Below, piece by piece: positions 1-11,042 of a stretch of DNA of 64,000 bases (position 1 is the stretch's first letter; each line of letters begins with the position of its first letter). Location: assembly GCA_000349905.1 (NCBI GenBank), contig KB722763.1:221770-285769 (forward strand), in the 5' to 3' direction. Made by a program: the position numbers and the translations under genes. Source of the DNA: Volvariella volvacea V23 (lineage: Eukaryota > Basidiomycota > Agaricomycetes > Agaricales > Pluteaceae). The notes under the pieces are model-generated. The model was given only the letters and a program-made list of their open reading frames with translations. It was not told where the DNA came from and did no database searches.

Positions 1-620
1 GGCTGGAAAAAGCAGATGAGCTGGCTAAGTACTTCTCCCGTCTCCAAGTTCGTTTTCCGACGAATGCATTGCCTTTGCTGAACAGTCTTGTGTTCCAAAT
101 GCTTGAGTAGTCCATATGGTGTCTTAACGAGAGAAATTAACGAAACTCGCTGTGTTATCTCATGTGATGTGCTTCTTTTGATGGCAGATTCAGAGCCTAA
201 TTATACCAGTTCTAGGATTACACATCGTACCTCGCGGTCTGCAAGATAATTGACAAGCTTCGCTTGTATATGTGCTTGATGCCAATGCTGGGTGGATGGC
301 GTCACCCAGATAAGCACTCTTAACTCCACGCCCACACTGTTGAATGCACCCGTATCCTCATATGCGTTGCACCATTATAGTAAGCCTACGGGGGACCTGA
401 ACGAGAATAACCCGGTGATAGACCGTTATCCTGGTGAGATACATACCCTAGTACTACCCGGGTATGGGTGGGCTGAGAGCGCGAAAATGTAGCACATTTT
501 AACCAATGCTATTTAACTGACACGGTACCACCTGCCAGCTGGCTGATGCCTGTTGGTGCTGTCGTACAGCATACATACTGTTATGCATCAGCATCGCGGC
601 CCGCCTGACCCAACTTTCCC
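1..620. other. Left edge, no gene recognised
   Basis: Both strands carry only short open frames with no family resemblance that I can see. The stretch ends where the first copy of a direct repeat begins. Confidence 0.5.
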
Positions 621-706
621 CATTTTGACTTGAAGTCATCCCTCGGCAATCACCACTTCAAGAAGTCGACGTCGACAACTCCCAAGATCATGACACGCGG
701 TTACCT
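621..706 (+). repeat. Direct repeat, copy 1 (left of FunK1 relic)
   Basis: This ~86-base segment reappears in the same orientation at 3609-3691. Shared blocks include TCCCTCGGCAATCACCAC and TCGACGTCGA. Most mismatches are C/T or A/G transitions and there are two short indels. The copies bracket the FunK1 relic, so they could be long terminal remnants of a mobile unit or the product of a local duplication. Confidence 0.75.
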
Positions 707-822
707 ATTCACTTGCAGAAATGTATGGCAAACACTGTAGCCGCCAACTGGTACAGCTCTCTTAATTTATAATTTCAAAACATATCTATACAGGCGTTCT
801 ACCTTAACATTCACATGTACAC

Positions 823-3388
823 TTACTCCTCCCAAAACTGGTCGATCGGTATGTCTACACCTTGTTTCTGATACATCCTAACAATAGACTGGATACCCCA
901 CTCATCTATCTTTCCGTCCCTGTCATGCGCTTCTGTTTTAAACATCTCCGCTTTGACCACGCGATCATGATACGCAATTGACTGCATCCAACACTCGAAA
1001 ACCTCACGTAACCATTCGTACTCGTCCCTGAGCTGATAGTTCAATTGTCCGTTCACGATCCTATTCTTGTCAGCATAAACGATGCTGAGTGGCGTAGGGC
1101 TCCAGTCTGGGGCTGATTCCGTGCACTGGACGAATAGACACCATGCAAATGACTCGAGATCATAATAATACTACCGCTTGATCGTGAGGGGCTCATCAGA
1201 AAGGAAAAGTAGTTCCATGGCCATAAAGTCTTTCGTTCCTGTGCGCTCCCAGACTTTCCTGTCTGGTACGACGCCAGGCTCTAGTAGAGAAGCCAAGCCA
1301 TAGTCGTTCAAGACGGTTTTTCCAGTTTTTGGGTTCCACATAATATTGGGCAGGCTGATGTTGTCATGAGCAATGCCAATCTTCCACAGGAGATAATGAC
1401 CTAGACAGAAACGAGTAAGCGGATGCAACAAAAGCGGTTGAGAACAAACATACTGCGAATAGCCACCCAGAATGCCTTCCAGAATTCCTTGGCGGGGAGT
1501 AACTCTGTAGGGTCCAACTTCTTTGAGATCATCCACGTCTGGACGCGTGCACGAAGGGTGTCCATGTCAAGAAGCCGGCGAATGATAGCTGTGGAGGTGT
1601 GCTTGAGTTTCTTCCATGCTACGACCTCCGGAAGGTGGTCTGTGACGCTGGCACAATGGGACTCGGGAAGCATTCTCACTGCGCGCTCGCGTGCTGTCTC
1701 AATGACATGCGCTCCCTTGGCTCGACTACTTTCCGGCCAGGATGATTTGGACCAAAGTTCTTCTCCCTTTGGCTCGGTTTGCACGGGTTTTTTTGGCGTC
1801 GCCGATCTTGTGGTCGTCACGGGTTGAACATTAGTGACCTTGGGCCGGCGGATTCGTGCACTCTGGCGAGTCTTGGGTGCCGTGACTTGGGGGAGAAGTT
1901 CGGTTGACGTTGAAACCTGCTGGGGGGACGTCCTCCCTAACCGGAGCACCAAAAGTTCGAGCGCCAACGAGCTCAAACGACATGCCGTTTGCTTCGTCCA
2001 TCACAACGTTGTATGTTTTCAGTTGCCCCTCCTTAGTCTCATGGGCTATCGGCGTTGAGGGTAGTCCCCACATGATATCGTCAAAGCTTTGTAAGATCCG
2101 TACGATTGCAACTAGAAGTGGAAGCTGTGAGATGATGTCGATCTCTTCAGCCTTGATGCACCCTTGAGCGTCGAACCACCCTAGGCTTAATAAGTTGTCT
2201 GGTGCAATGGATGGTATCAGTCACGTTTTGGTGCAAATTCGTGACGAAATGGATGCCTTTCAGTAGGACAGAGATGCAGTGTGTGACAAACCACGAAGAG
2301 GATAGCCGTTCGATCGCATAGCGAGCAATATGCTCTTCGGGCGTAATTCGAATGTTCAGCTTTTCGTAGTCGCCCGATCTGTGAACGCGTTTGTGGATCA
2401 CACAAAAGCGAATACCATTGATCTTGCATCATTTCGGTGATTCCTCGTCTTCCGAGTCGCTACCAGCATCTTGACGTTTTCGCTTCTTGTCCTTCTGGGA
2501 GGCTCGAGCTAGCAATCATCAGCACTAAACTTCAACATCGTTGCCGAGTCGAGGGAATACATATTTGGCTCCAGAATCGGCTCCTTGGTCATCACCTTAT
2601 GGAGAGGACTCGAGTCAATCCTCTTCACCGCTTTCAACTCCCATATATGCTCGACGATCTCCCACGAGAGTGCTCCTCCTTCCTTTGCTTTCTTTGTTCG
2701 TCCTCGTGAAACTTCTTCGACGCAGTTGCGGTAACTACGGTCATCTGAGTTGGGTATGATGTATCCAAGAAAGGTCGTAGGAACGGCGGCGATGCCGGTA
2801 TGCGTTTGCGCGCGAGGAAATGGGAATCGCGAGGCATTTTCCCGAAAGGAAGAAAGACGAACTCTCCATTTCGTAGGTAGGGGGAGCAGATGCGGAAGTA
2901 AGCGAAGTGAGGAGTGGTTTATCCCGGCACTCCATAAGAATAGAGTTGAGGGCATTAGATAGGGGTCCACATCGATCTGTTTCGTTCTGGACATCGCAGC
3001 TAGAAGCATTCATCGGTCGACGATACAAGGCCAGAAATGGACTTGGGAGACGTACTATTCAGCGAGACACTCCTTTAGACTCCTTGAGTTTGATTGCCTA
3101 GCCGTCTGCTTGCCCTCTCTCGACTCGCTCAGGCTGCAGTTGGTGAAATCAACCGCGTCATCGAACACCTGTGCAACGAGACTGCGCGCATCGTCAAGGT
3201 TAATCGGCTGAAAGGGGTCCGCAGCGTCTCCCAAACCCATGCGCCCAACGAACGCAATGAGCATGAATTCGATTGAAACATTTTCCTCGTTTTCGAGGGG
3301 TGCTTTAATCGGTTTGTAAGGAGTCCTAGTCAATGAGCGTGGTTTAGTGCCTTCCGCGTTGGAAATATGAAGAAATCACATACATCAT
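823..3388 (-). pseudogene. FunK1-type fungal protein kinase, inactivated
   Basis: FunK1 kinases are a fungal-expanded family of unclear function. Reading down the minus strand, an N-terminal exon lies at 3333-3055. The conserved pre-kinase segment (EEHIARYAIERLSSSW) is near 2350-2280 and LGWFDAQGCI near 2190-2160. The kinase core is at 1536-1171, including a GTKDFMAMELL activation segment, and a YDLESFAWCLF motif follows at 1163-1130. Two defects are visible. The catalytic HRD position reads HDN (codon 1360-1362), so the catalytic Asp is replaced. A TAG at 1171-1173 sits in frame immediately before the otherwise continuous YYYDLESFAW segment, and no intron removes it. The DYG metal-binding motif is kept. 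A short first exon starting at ATG 3388 and spliced to 3329 is plausible. The family call is firm and the exon borders are approximate. Confidence 0.7.
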
Positions 3389-3608
3389 GGCGTTTGGTGT
3401 GCTGTAGTTGTGGGGTTGCGGTACAAGTCACTCGTGTTCAAATATCGTGTACAGCCCTTAAAGGCCCCTATTCTGCCGGTAAGTGGTTAGGGGTGGTTAG
3501 GGGAACTTGAACCACGAAAGTACAACCGAGCACCATTGCGAAAGGTCGCTTTTGGTTCAGTGAGGAGATGTACATAGTGCATCTCTGGCCAGGGCTGTCG
3601 AATATCTC

Positions 3609-3691
3609 CATTTCGACTCAAGTTGTCCCTCGGCAATCACCACCTTAAGAAATCGACGTCGATAACTTCCAAGATCAATACGTGGTTACCT
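3609..3691 (+). repeat. Direct repeat, copy 2 (right of FunK1 relic)
   Basis: Second copy of the segment at 621-706, about 80 percent identical by eye, in direct orientation. The remainder of 3389-3865 shows no gene. Confidence 0.75.
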
Positions 3692-3865
3692 GCACATGTA
3701 GGAGAGCGTGCACAGGAGCTGTGTGGCGCAAATCTGTTCAACGAACGCCGTCTTCTTTTATTCGAACATAAGCTTGGGGATAGATAGATACAATCACAAT
3801 CATAATGATACACCGCCCAATCACCATTCGAATCATCATTGGCTTGGATGCACCGCGTGGGGGGT

Positions 3866-4996
3866 TTATCCGCGCCAGACGGCCTGGAAGCGACGGAAGA
3901 TCACTAACAATGAAGTCAGGTTGGGAAGGAGCGACTTACGGGCCCGGGTTGAGTCCAGGTGGCGGGGATAGCTGCATGGCCGGATTCGTTAGTATCATAG
4001 GCATGATGCATAGGATCATGAAGCAATACGTACGCCACCAGATATTGAGCAAGATACCGGGCTCCTGAAAGGTTGAGAGGAGGCCTGTTAGCGATTGTTA
4101 TATACCGATACACTATATGCGCTCACGTAGCCAGTGTAGACACCTGGGATGGCGACCAGAGGTCCTGGAGTGCCATTGCCACCTCCAGTGACATTGATCT
4201 GGCCGCACGCGATATAGAATTGAGCTAATACGGACAATAATCGATGCTGAATACATAATCCAGACGCGCATATACGCACCACCACCATAAGTGCTAGCAG
4301 AGTGCAACGCAATATGTTCGATTCGAACTAGGTATTGACCGCTAGGCGTAGCCCTAGGAATGGTAAATTTCACAGTCTCAAGCCCTGAGCAACGAGAATT
4401 GGGATGAATATTCCGACGAAGGGGTTGGGTAGGGGAGAGCATACCCATTGAAGGCCAGGAGATCGAGGATCCACCGTTGATAACGGCAGGGATCTCGTGA
4501 ATCTTGAACCACACATTTCCGTCACCGGCAAAGGTGCTTGCGTCGCCGTTGGTAGCGCGGGCCATATAAACATTCAGAACCTACGGCGCATATAGCCACG
4601 ATTAGTGTCGGGTGACATACATTCAAGACAAGCTCACTCACACCTTCGTGATAAATGTTACCGCCATGGGTCTGGAACCCGATCTCCGAACCAGCAGCGA
4701 CATTGATGGTCTGTGCAGTCGCGCGAGTGGCAGAGGTATAGCAGCGGAGGTCAGCACTTTTAACGTCTGTGACGGGGGATTGCGTTTCAAAGTTGTTGGT
4801 CCTTCGGACGTTGGTCCATGCAGGGGTTGATTGTCCATTGACGATGAGCGAGGGAAAGGTATCTACATAAGCCGATCACGGAGAAACTTGGTGAGTATGA
4901 CGATCCGAAGACGGCGAGGGATCAAAGCGTACAGTGGGCGGATGCCTCCGAGATTAAAGCAGAGATGGAAACGGCGACGGCTGCGGAGAGCTTCAT
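3866..4996 (-). CDS. AA9 lytic polysaccharide monooxygenase (copy 1)
   Basis: Secreted copper enzyme that oxidatively cleaves cellulose and related glucans. The ATG at 4996 opens a signal peptide ending ...SEASA, followed at once by His, which becomes the N-terminal copper ligand. The first intron splits the next codon and reading resumes as [11 protein letters not shown]. Further AA9 marks are [24 protein letters not shown], the HEG second-histidine motif, [27 protein letters not shown], the GGAQFY axial-Tyr motif and [10 protein letters not shown]. After three short introns the tail reads NIWWPIPATWTQ, then PGPAVWRG and a stop at 3866-3868. I traced the last three junctions base by base and they are in phase. 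No cellulose-binding module follows. A TATA-like ATATAAAAG lies about 65-75 bases upstream of the ATG. It appears intact and functional, and it is a paralogue of the gene at 51601. Confidence 0.92.
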
Positions 4997-5750
4997 GATG
5001 TTCAGGAACAGGGGATCTCGAGGAGTTTGGGGTGCCTTGAGGAGAGGCATTTCTTCTGCTTTTATATCGTCGTTCCAAAGGCAAAAAGGTACAGTATTGT
5101 GCTGATATGATGCAGCAGACCATCTGCACAAACCAACTTGTGACTGACGGTCGCGGGGTTCATACAAGATAGAAGCTCTTGTCCATACAACAGCATATGG
5201 TGTATCCCCAATGTACGTGCATCGGGCTGGACGTCCTCATTGTCGATACTGATATAAGCTGCCAAATGAGACATGAAGAGGTATAGGCAGAGGTCACGGG
5301 CAGCTCGAACATGGCAAATTGCCCATTACTTTGGACGGCGGTGATCGCAGAGACCTTCCGAAGAATACACGAGAGCATGTCGCCACAAGGATATCAAGTT
5401 CAAAAGAAGTAATTTCAGGGACTCCACCGTTGAGGCAAATTGGCTTTGGCACTCGAATAGGCAGGAAATGAATTGGGGAGGTAGCTGCCAAGGATGTCAA
5501 CTCACTGATTGTAGCATGCTGCACACTACACCGTATCTAATCTCCCCATTAAGCTGGGTAGAGCGTACTCTTTGCTTGCTTGTTCTTCTCCACAATCATG
5601 TGTGTATGCGTCTTATGTTGTCGAGGTTAAAGAGGACTTGGCGACGATAGCTGCAGCGTTTTTAAACCGAAGAAATGCTTTTCTGCGCAAATAGATGTAC
5701 AGCTGTGGAAATAGGACAGACCGAATGGGTAGAATAAACACTCATCGCCC
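4997..5750. other. Intergenic
   Basis: Upstream of the AA9 gene and downstream of F-box copy 1. A TATA-like element for the AA9 gene lies at about 5061-5069. No coding signal was recognised. Confidence 0.5.
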
Positions 5751-6896
5751 TCAAAACCCATTCCATTCCTCTTGCAAGTAACCATCATCGTTTAATCCCC
5801 AGTACCATGGAGATATCCCATTCGGCCTGGCCCAGTTGACGGATGTGGAGCTGAGGTCCCGTTGGAAATGTTCATAATTACAAAATGCCCAACAGGTATC
5901 CGTCCAGGCTTCCACGCTTACATATCGTAAATCGCTGTTGGATCGAAAAAGCGCTCGTGCGATAGCGCCGCGGCTGAGCATTCTGTTCAGATGTATGACG
6001 ACCCATCGTAGCTTGGGCAGCGTTGCGACGAGATTTTCGAGGAGCAGTTGCTGTTGGAATGGCATAAGTCTTTGGACAGACAAGAAGAAGAAATGGAGGC
6101 TTACTGCATGATCGAACTGCAGGATTTCTAGCACTTCGAGGTTGTACGTGTGAGCACCTAGATCTGGCAATTTTGTTATGGAAGCTTGAGGCCAACCGAC
6201 GACTAATTTGCGCAGCTGTTTGAGGCAAGGCAATAATCGTGGGCTAACTGGTATCGGGTAATCTACATCCAGGAACGTCCAAACGACTTCGGTAACGGTG
6301 GTGCAGCGGATTAGGAAGGCTGTCAGGACTTGATGACTCCCGCGAAGTCGGACGAGATTTGGCAGCACGACGTCACCCAACTTGAGTGAAGTATCCACAA
6401 GCGGTGCAGGGTCAAAGTAGATTTCGGTGAGCGTAGACTGGGATTTTAGCCAATCGCACAGAAACTCTTTGTGCTTTCCTGAGCTACCACTCCAACGCAA
6501 ACTGTGTAGCTGAAAAGTTGCGCCCTTTAAGAGTGAGGGACACCCCTCGAAATCAAATCCAAACCATAGATGCTTTAAATGGCTCATGGCCGCAAGTCCA
6601 GAAGCGACAAGAGCAAAGAGATCTTCAGGCAGCTCGTAGGAAGAAAACCCCCAGACGCGAACGAGATCTGCCAGTACTTGTGAGCTAGTAATGGTACGAA
6701 GGAATTTGCGCTGAATTTCGTGGCTGTTGTTGCTCCAGTCGCTATATGTAATGATTTTGTAGTAAAGAGCGCGATTGGCATGGTCGTGGAGTGAATGCGA
6801 TGTGAGGGACAATGCAGCAAGTGATTCCACGTCGCCACGGAAGTTATCGAATATAAGGTCAAAGAGCTCTTGAGGGAGGTACTGGAACCGCGCCAT
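5751..6896 (-). CDS. F-box protein (copy 1)
   Basis: Predicted substrate receptor of an SCF ubiquitin ligase. The N-terminus, LPQELFDLIFDNF followed by LAALSLTSHSLHDHANRALYYK, is a clear F-box (residues about 6-45) that would bind Skp1. The rest resembles the irregular leucine-rich C-terminal regions of the multi-copy fungal F-box families, with no recognisable WD or canonical LRR pattern. It reads as one open frame of 381 codons. A paralogue at 44139 matches throughout, including the shared tail motif WYWGLNDDGYLQE. At 6104-6070 a 35-base stretch has intron borders (GTAAGC...AAG) where the paralogue has a true 40-base intron. Splicing it here would break homology, so it seems to be read as coding. 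Target unknown. Confidence 0.85.
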   Translation of the reverse strand: MARFQYLPQELFDLIFDNFRGDVESLAALSLTSHSLHDHANRALYYKIITYSDWSNNSHEIQRKFLRTITSSQVLADLVRVWGFSSYELPEDLFALVASGLAAMSHLKHLWFGFDFEGCPSLLKGATFQLHSLRWSGSSGKHKEFLCDWLKSQSTLTEIYFDPAPLVDTSLKLGDVVLPNLVRLRGSHQVLTAFLIRCTTVTEVVWTFLDVDYPIPVSPRLLPCLKQLRKLVVGWPQASITKLPDLGAHTYNLEVLEILQFDHAVSLHFFFLSVQRLMPFQQQLLLENLVATLPKLRWVVIHLNRMLSRGAIARALFRSNSDLRYVSVEAWTDTCWAFCNYEHFQRDLSSTSVNWARPNGISPWYWGLNDDGYLQEEWNGF

Positions 6897-7451
6897 CGTC
6901 GTTTCTTGCGACGAAAGCGTTTAGAGTCAAAGAGTGATGGCAATGATGGGAAGGAGTCAGGCTGCACATCGTGGGAACTACAAATCAGGGCACCACACCG
7001 GAGCCAGCCACCGCGACGCAGACAACGATGCTTAAACGCCATTCAAAGCCAAGGTGAGCTTTGCAGCAAATATTAGAGATCGTATTTGGAGCTGGCGAGC
7101 CAAAGCAAAGATATCTTGTGTGAAAGTAGCATGGATAGAATGAGATGGGTATGTATCCATCATCAAAACGACCTATTCCACCCCTCCTATAAATGACTGT
7201 TGTGATTGAACACTTCTTGAATAGCATCTGTTAGTATCACCAATCCGTGGTTCTGGAACCTCTGGTTGGGATGTCTCACGCTATTTAGACTTTAGGAATA
7301 ACCTCGAGGTAACGGTTACCACAGGCAAGGTCTCCTAATTCTGAAAAGAACATTGTAAAAATAACCAAAATATACACCAATTATAACGTAACAGGTGAGT
7401 CCAGGCGCCATTCTATAGGTGTTCCAACCCCGTTGGCATCATCCTGAGTCA
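6897..7451. other. Intergenic
   Basis: Between F-box copy 1 and NmrA-like copy 1. Antisense open frames here have no family features. Nothing else recognised. Confidence 0.5.
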
Positions 7452-8657
7452 TCAAGCTGAGGTACGAAACCACTCCTTCGTGTACTCCTCTGCAGTCTTC
7501 GGTACAATATCAGGATATAAATCCGTTCCCAGCAACGCAGACCCGTACTCATCCAAGACTGCTTTCTCTTTGATATTCTCACCTAAGATCCACATGCTAT
7601 ACTGGTATTCATACCATGCCTGTTGCGCAAACTGAGCGGGGTCTTGACGTGCTTCTTGTACCGCCTTTTCCAGGTCTTCAGTAGTTTTCTGTATCAAGCC
7701 AAAAGGGAATGATTTACTTGAGCCCCGAGCTCATTAGGCAAACGAATGAAAACCCACATGAATGATATCCACATCCTTCCCTGAATACTTCTTCACCAAC
7801 TCCACCAAACGATTCTGCGTAACCTCTTCACCCCAAACAAAGACGTATCTGTTCAAGGTCCTCTCATCTGAAACGATCCTGGCCACGTATTGCCCGATGT
7901 CATTCAGGTCGATAAGAGCAGTTTTGACATTTCCGTCGTTATATACAATGCGGTCAGCGTCTCGTAGGAATGCGTATACATCTCCATACGGGTTCTCGAT
8001 GAGATTACTGAACCTGTGCGATGTCCACGCGTCGATTAAAAAAAATGAGCTACGCCAAACACTAAACAGAGGACATACCAGAATCCAACATCAATGTACG
8101 TATATCCAAGGCCGGATTGTCGTACATAATCTCTGATCGCCCATTTCTACGCATATATTGTGTTGAGCGCGCATACTTGGGCACTTCAAAATAGCACATA
8201 CCTCGTCGTGTAATTTCCTAGCACCCCTTCTGCCAGGAGTCCCCCAGTCAGAAGTGACAAACCTCTTCACCCCACCGGCAGCAACAGCCGCGTCGACGAG
8301 GTTGGTTTGCATGTGCGTATCTGTGAAGAATAGCGAGCATATGATTGTATGCGGCTTGTGTAGTTGGAAGAAGGAGACGAGATCGCTGTGAGAGGCAGCG
8401 TGTAGGTCGAGGAAGGTGATTTCGACTCCACGGGATTGGAAAGAGACGAGATCGGGTTTCAAGGTGCCTTGAGCAGGACGGGTGACTATTTTGACTTGCT
8501 GTAGGGTAAAGTTGGTGCGTTAGAGTCTGGTGAGTACAAGAGGGTGGGAGCGACGTACGAATTCGTTGCGCTCCAGGAGGGCCTCGACGATGACTTTTCC
8601 AGTACGGCCGCTGCCTCCAAAGACAAGCGCGACTGGCTTATTTGTGTCAATGGCCAT
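7452..8657 (-). CDS. NmrA-like / isoflavone-reductase-type NAD(P)-binding protein (copy 1)
   Basis: Atypical short-chain dehydrogenase of the NmrA/phenylcoumaran-benzylic-ether-reductase type. Such proteins bind NAD(P)(H) and act as small-molecule reductases or redox-sensing regulators; the substrate cannot be told here. The ATG at 8657 gives MAIDTNKPVALVFGGSGRTG, a Rossmann beta-strand with the GGSGxTG dinucleotide loop at residues 13-19. Then come KIVTRPAQ, HTIICSLFFTDTH, VKRFVTSDWGTPGRRG, IGYTY-like strands, TLNRYVFVWG and a C-terminal ALLGTDLYPDI segment. Introns of 50-70 bases interrupt it and all parts are open, so it looks intact, about 320 residues. The paralogue at 53859 shares the architecture, intron positions and C-terminal half. 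A TATA box lies 83 bases upstream. Confidence 0.88.
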
Positions 8658-8736
8658 GTTAGGTTGGGTAGTGTGGTGGTTAGTGATAGAGAGAACGTAA
8701 ATCGAGTGTTGGGGCGTCCTGGGTCATTGTGAAAGC

Positions 8737-8750
8737 CCGTATATATAGGT
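8737..8750 (-). promoter_or_regulatory. TATA box of NmrA-like copy 1
   Basis: On the minus strand the sequence reads CCTATATATACGGG, centred about 85 bases before the ATG. The paralogous gene at 53859 has nearly the same element, GCCTATATATACCGC, at the same distance (53768-53775). Confidence 0.65.
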
Positions 8751-9297
8751 TTTCTAATAGGGACAAGGATGAGTTGGCGAGCCGAGGCAGCTGCCATATT
8801 ATCAAGATACATACTTCTTACTGAGCAGTCAATGTAATCTACGACCAACCTGGAAGCCCAGTGTACTAAGCGACAGCGCCTATTACTATGTCAGGGATAT
8901 CCCGAATGAACCGGAAAACTCACCATTGACTTGAACATGGCATCTAGAGTTGCCTTCCACTTTCTTCCACCTCTTTCCATAACGTAATTTGAATGCCGTT
9001 GTTGTCTCGTTAAATGTCCTTGGATGTTGTGCCACAGCACTATACAATGTGCGCGACTCGGTTAATAATTCCAGAGTCTGCCTTGTTCAGCAGCCCAATT
9101 TCAGGGAGATCAAAGCCCTGCGTGTGCCTTTCTTTGACACTTCCAATTCGAGCATGGTTGCGCCACCGAGTCGACAAGCGGATAGGGGCAATCGGATATT
9201 GCCGGCAACCCGCACTTAGTTTGGTCCACAAGCTCTAGGTAAACATATCCCTGACAAGCGGGCGCTTACCATGAGTTGACAATCTCCATCTCCTACC
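8751..9297. other. Divergent intergenic region
   Basis: Separates the minus-strand NmrA-like gene from the plus-strand gene at 9298. Apart from the TATA element beside it I see no feature. Short open frames on both strands look like noise. Confidence 0.45.
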
Positions 9298-10853
9298 ATG
9301 TCTTCTAACAATCGAAAACGAAAGCACTCTCGCTCTCATCAGCACCGCGATAGAGATCGGGGCTACGATAGGTTTGGAGCTGCAACACCGCAAGTACAAG
9401 TACAAGAGCAGACAGACTACGCCTTATACATCCAGGCGCATGAAGCAGATGTTATTCGTGGTCCCCAAGCTACGCAGGCTGCTCAGTCGCTTGACGTGAA
9501 TGACTATTGGAGCTCGAAAACTCATCCAGGACGAAGCGCGGAGTTAGTAAAAATCGGAAGTGCTTTGATTCGGTGGAGTGGTAGCAGCGCTGGAGGAACG
9601 AAGGAATCAATCGAAGAATATGACGGAATGAACCGTGACAGCTCTTGGTTGGATGATGGCGATGACGTTCTACGCATTGGGGGTGGTAGTCACGATCAAG
9701 GCTCCACCGAACAGGCTAGAGAGGTCTTTCAGTCCAGTGCCTCCCGAACCGCAGCTGCCGATGTGGAGGATGAAATATGGGTAGATAGGTATGTAATTAT
9801 TGGACATGACGTCTCGTGTCAATGTACCTCGTCAGTTTTGCGAATAAACTGCGTTATTCGCTATCTGTTTTGCCTGAACACTTGGCCTTCAATGCGTGTA
9901 ATCATATGCTGCCCGCATACTGCGTGCAGTATATTAAATGTCATTTCTTCTCCCCTTTCCTTAAGTTCCCCTGCTGATGTTCCCTTTTCACAGATACGAC
10001 GTACGCCTGCTACTTGACTCGCTACCACCTCCCCACGAGCCCAATGTAAGCATCTCAAGCGGTATAGCTCGCCCCTCTTCTCCAGGTGGATGGTCGGACC
10101 TACCTTCAGATGCTGAAGACACGTTCCGCCTCTCTCCTGATGAAATAGAAGACATGCGACGAGACAAGAGGCGACGAAAGATGGATGAACTCCGGGAAGA
10201 GAGGTTGAGAGCTAGATTAGCAGAAGACGATGACGATGGACCCGTAACGAAGAGCACACAGGATGCTGACATGTGGGGCGGGAGTGATGAAGAAGTACGT
10301 TCACTCTCATTCCAACACCACAAAGAACAAAATCCTTACACCCAGCTCACAGCCCGACGATACCCAAAAAGAACTGATGCGTCGAACGGCTAATCACCTC
10401 CTCACCTCTCCCAACCCTGCCCAACTTGAAATGCGAATCCTAGCGAACCATGGTGGTGATAAGCGATTCGCCTTTCTCCGCGGCCGCTGGTCGAGGTTCT
10501 GGAGATTGATAAAGGCAAAGATTCGGATTGAAATGGAGCATAAGAAGCACCAGCAGCAGCAAGCAGAAGGCAAAGCTAGTGGTTTGGGTGGCTTGACAGC
10601 GTATGGAGACAGTGACAGCGACGACGGCGGTGATGAAGCTCAAGCCCAGCAGGGAGCTGATGTTCAGGAGCACAAGTCTCCCGCACCGCACGCTTCAATA
10701 CCGGACAAAGTAGAGGAAGAGGGGGATCAGAGCTCCCCGACAAAGAGTGAAAATTCATCCTCTTTACTAGCATTACAAGAGGCTCGGAGGCTCCGCGCAC
10801 GAGAATGGGCAGAGAAGCGGCGAGCAGAAAAAGAGGCTGTACAATCACCATGA
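9298..10853 (+). CDS. Basic/acidic low-complexity protein, possible SURP-like segment
   Basis: Not assigned to a named family. The ATG gives MSSNNRKRKHSRSHQHRDRD, a basic, serine/arginine-rich head like that of splicing-associated proteins. A well-folded-looking stretch around YDVRLLLDSLPPP begins exon 2, followed by a charged coiled-coil-like run (DEIEDMRRDKRRRKMDELREERLRARL). Exon 3 starts PDDTQKELMRRTANHLL and continues NPAQLEMRILANHGGDKRFAFL, then RGRWSRFWRLI. This recalls the SURP module, whose hallmark is a helix ending in a [FL]xFL motif. The tail is acidic and glutamine-rich and ends in another basic stretch. I traced two introns (after 9788, and after the DEE codons near 10293), and frames match across both. 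Likely nuclear; SURP membership is inference. Confidence 0.7.
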
Positions 10854-11042
10854 ATACTGATTTCATTTCTATTTCAATGTAGAACTAATATGTAACCAAA
10901 TTGACATTCAAGTAGGCGAACGCGCTAACGGGCAGGTCATCTTGAACTTGGCGTGACGTCATCCACACATCGCCCGCCAAAAACCTTCTCTGAGCTTAAA
11001 ATCCATCCTCATTAGCGATTCATTCCAACCAGCAACCCAAAA

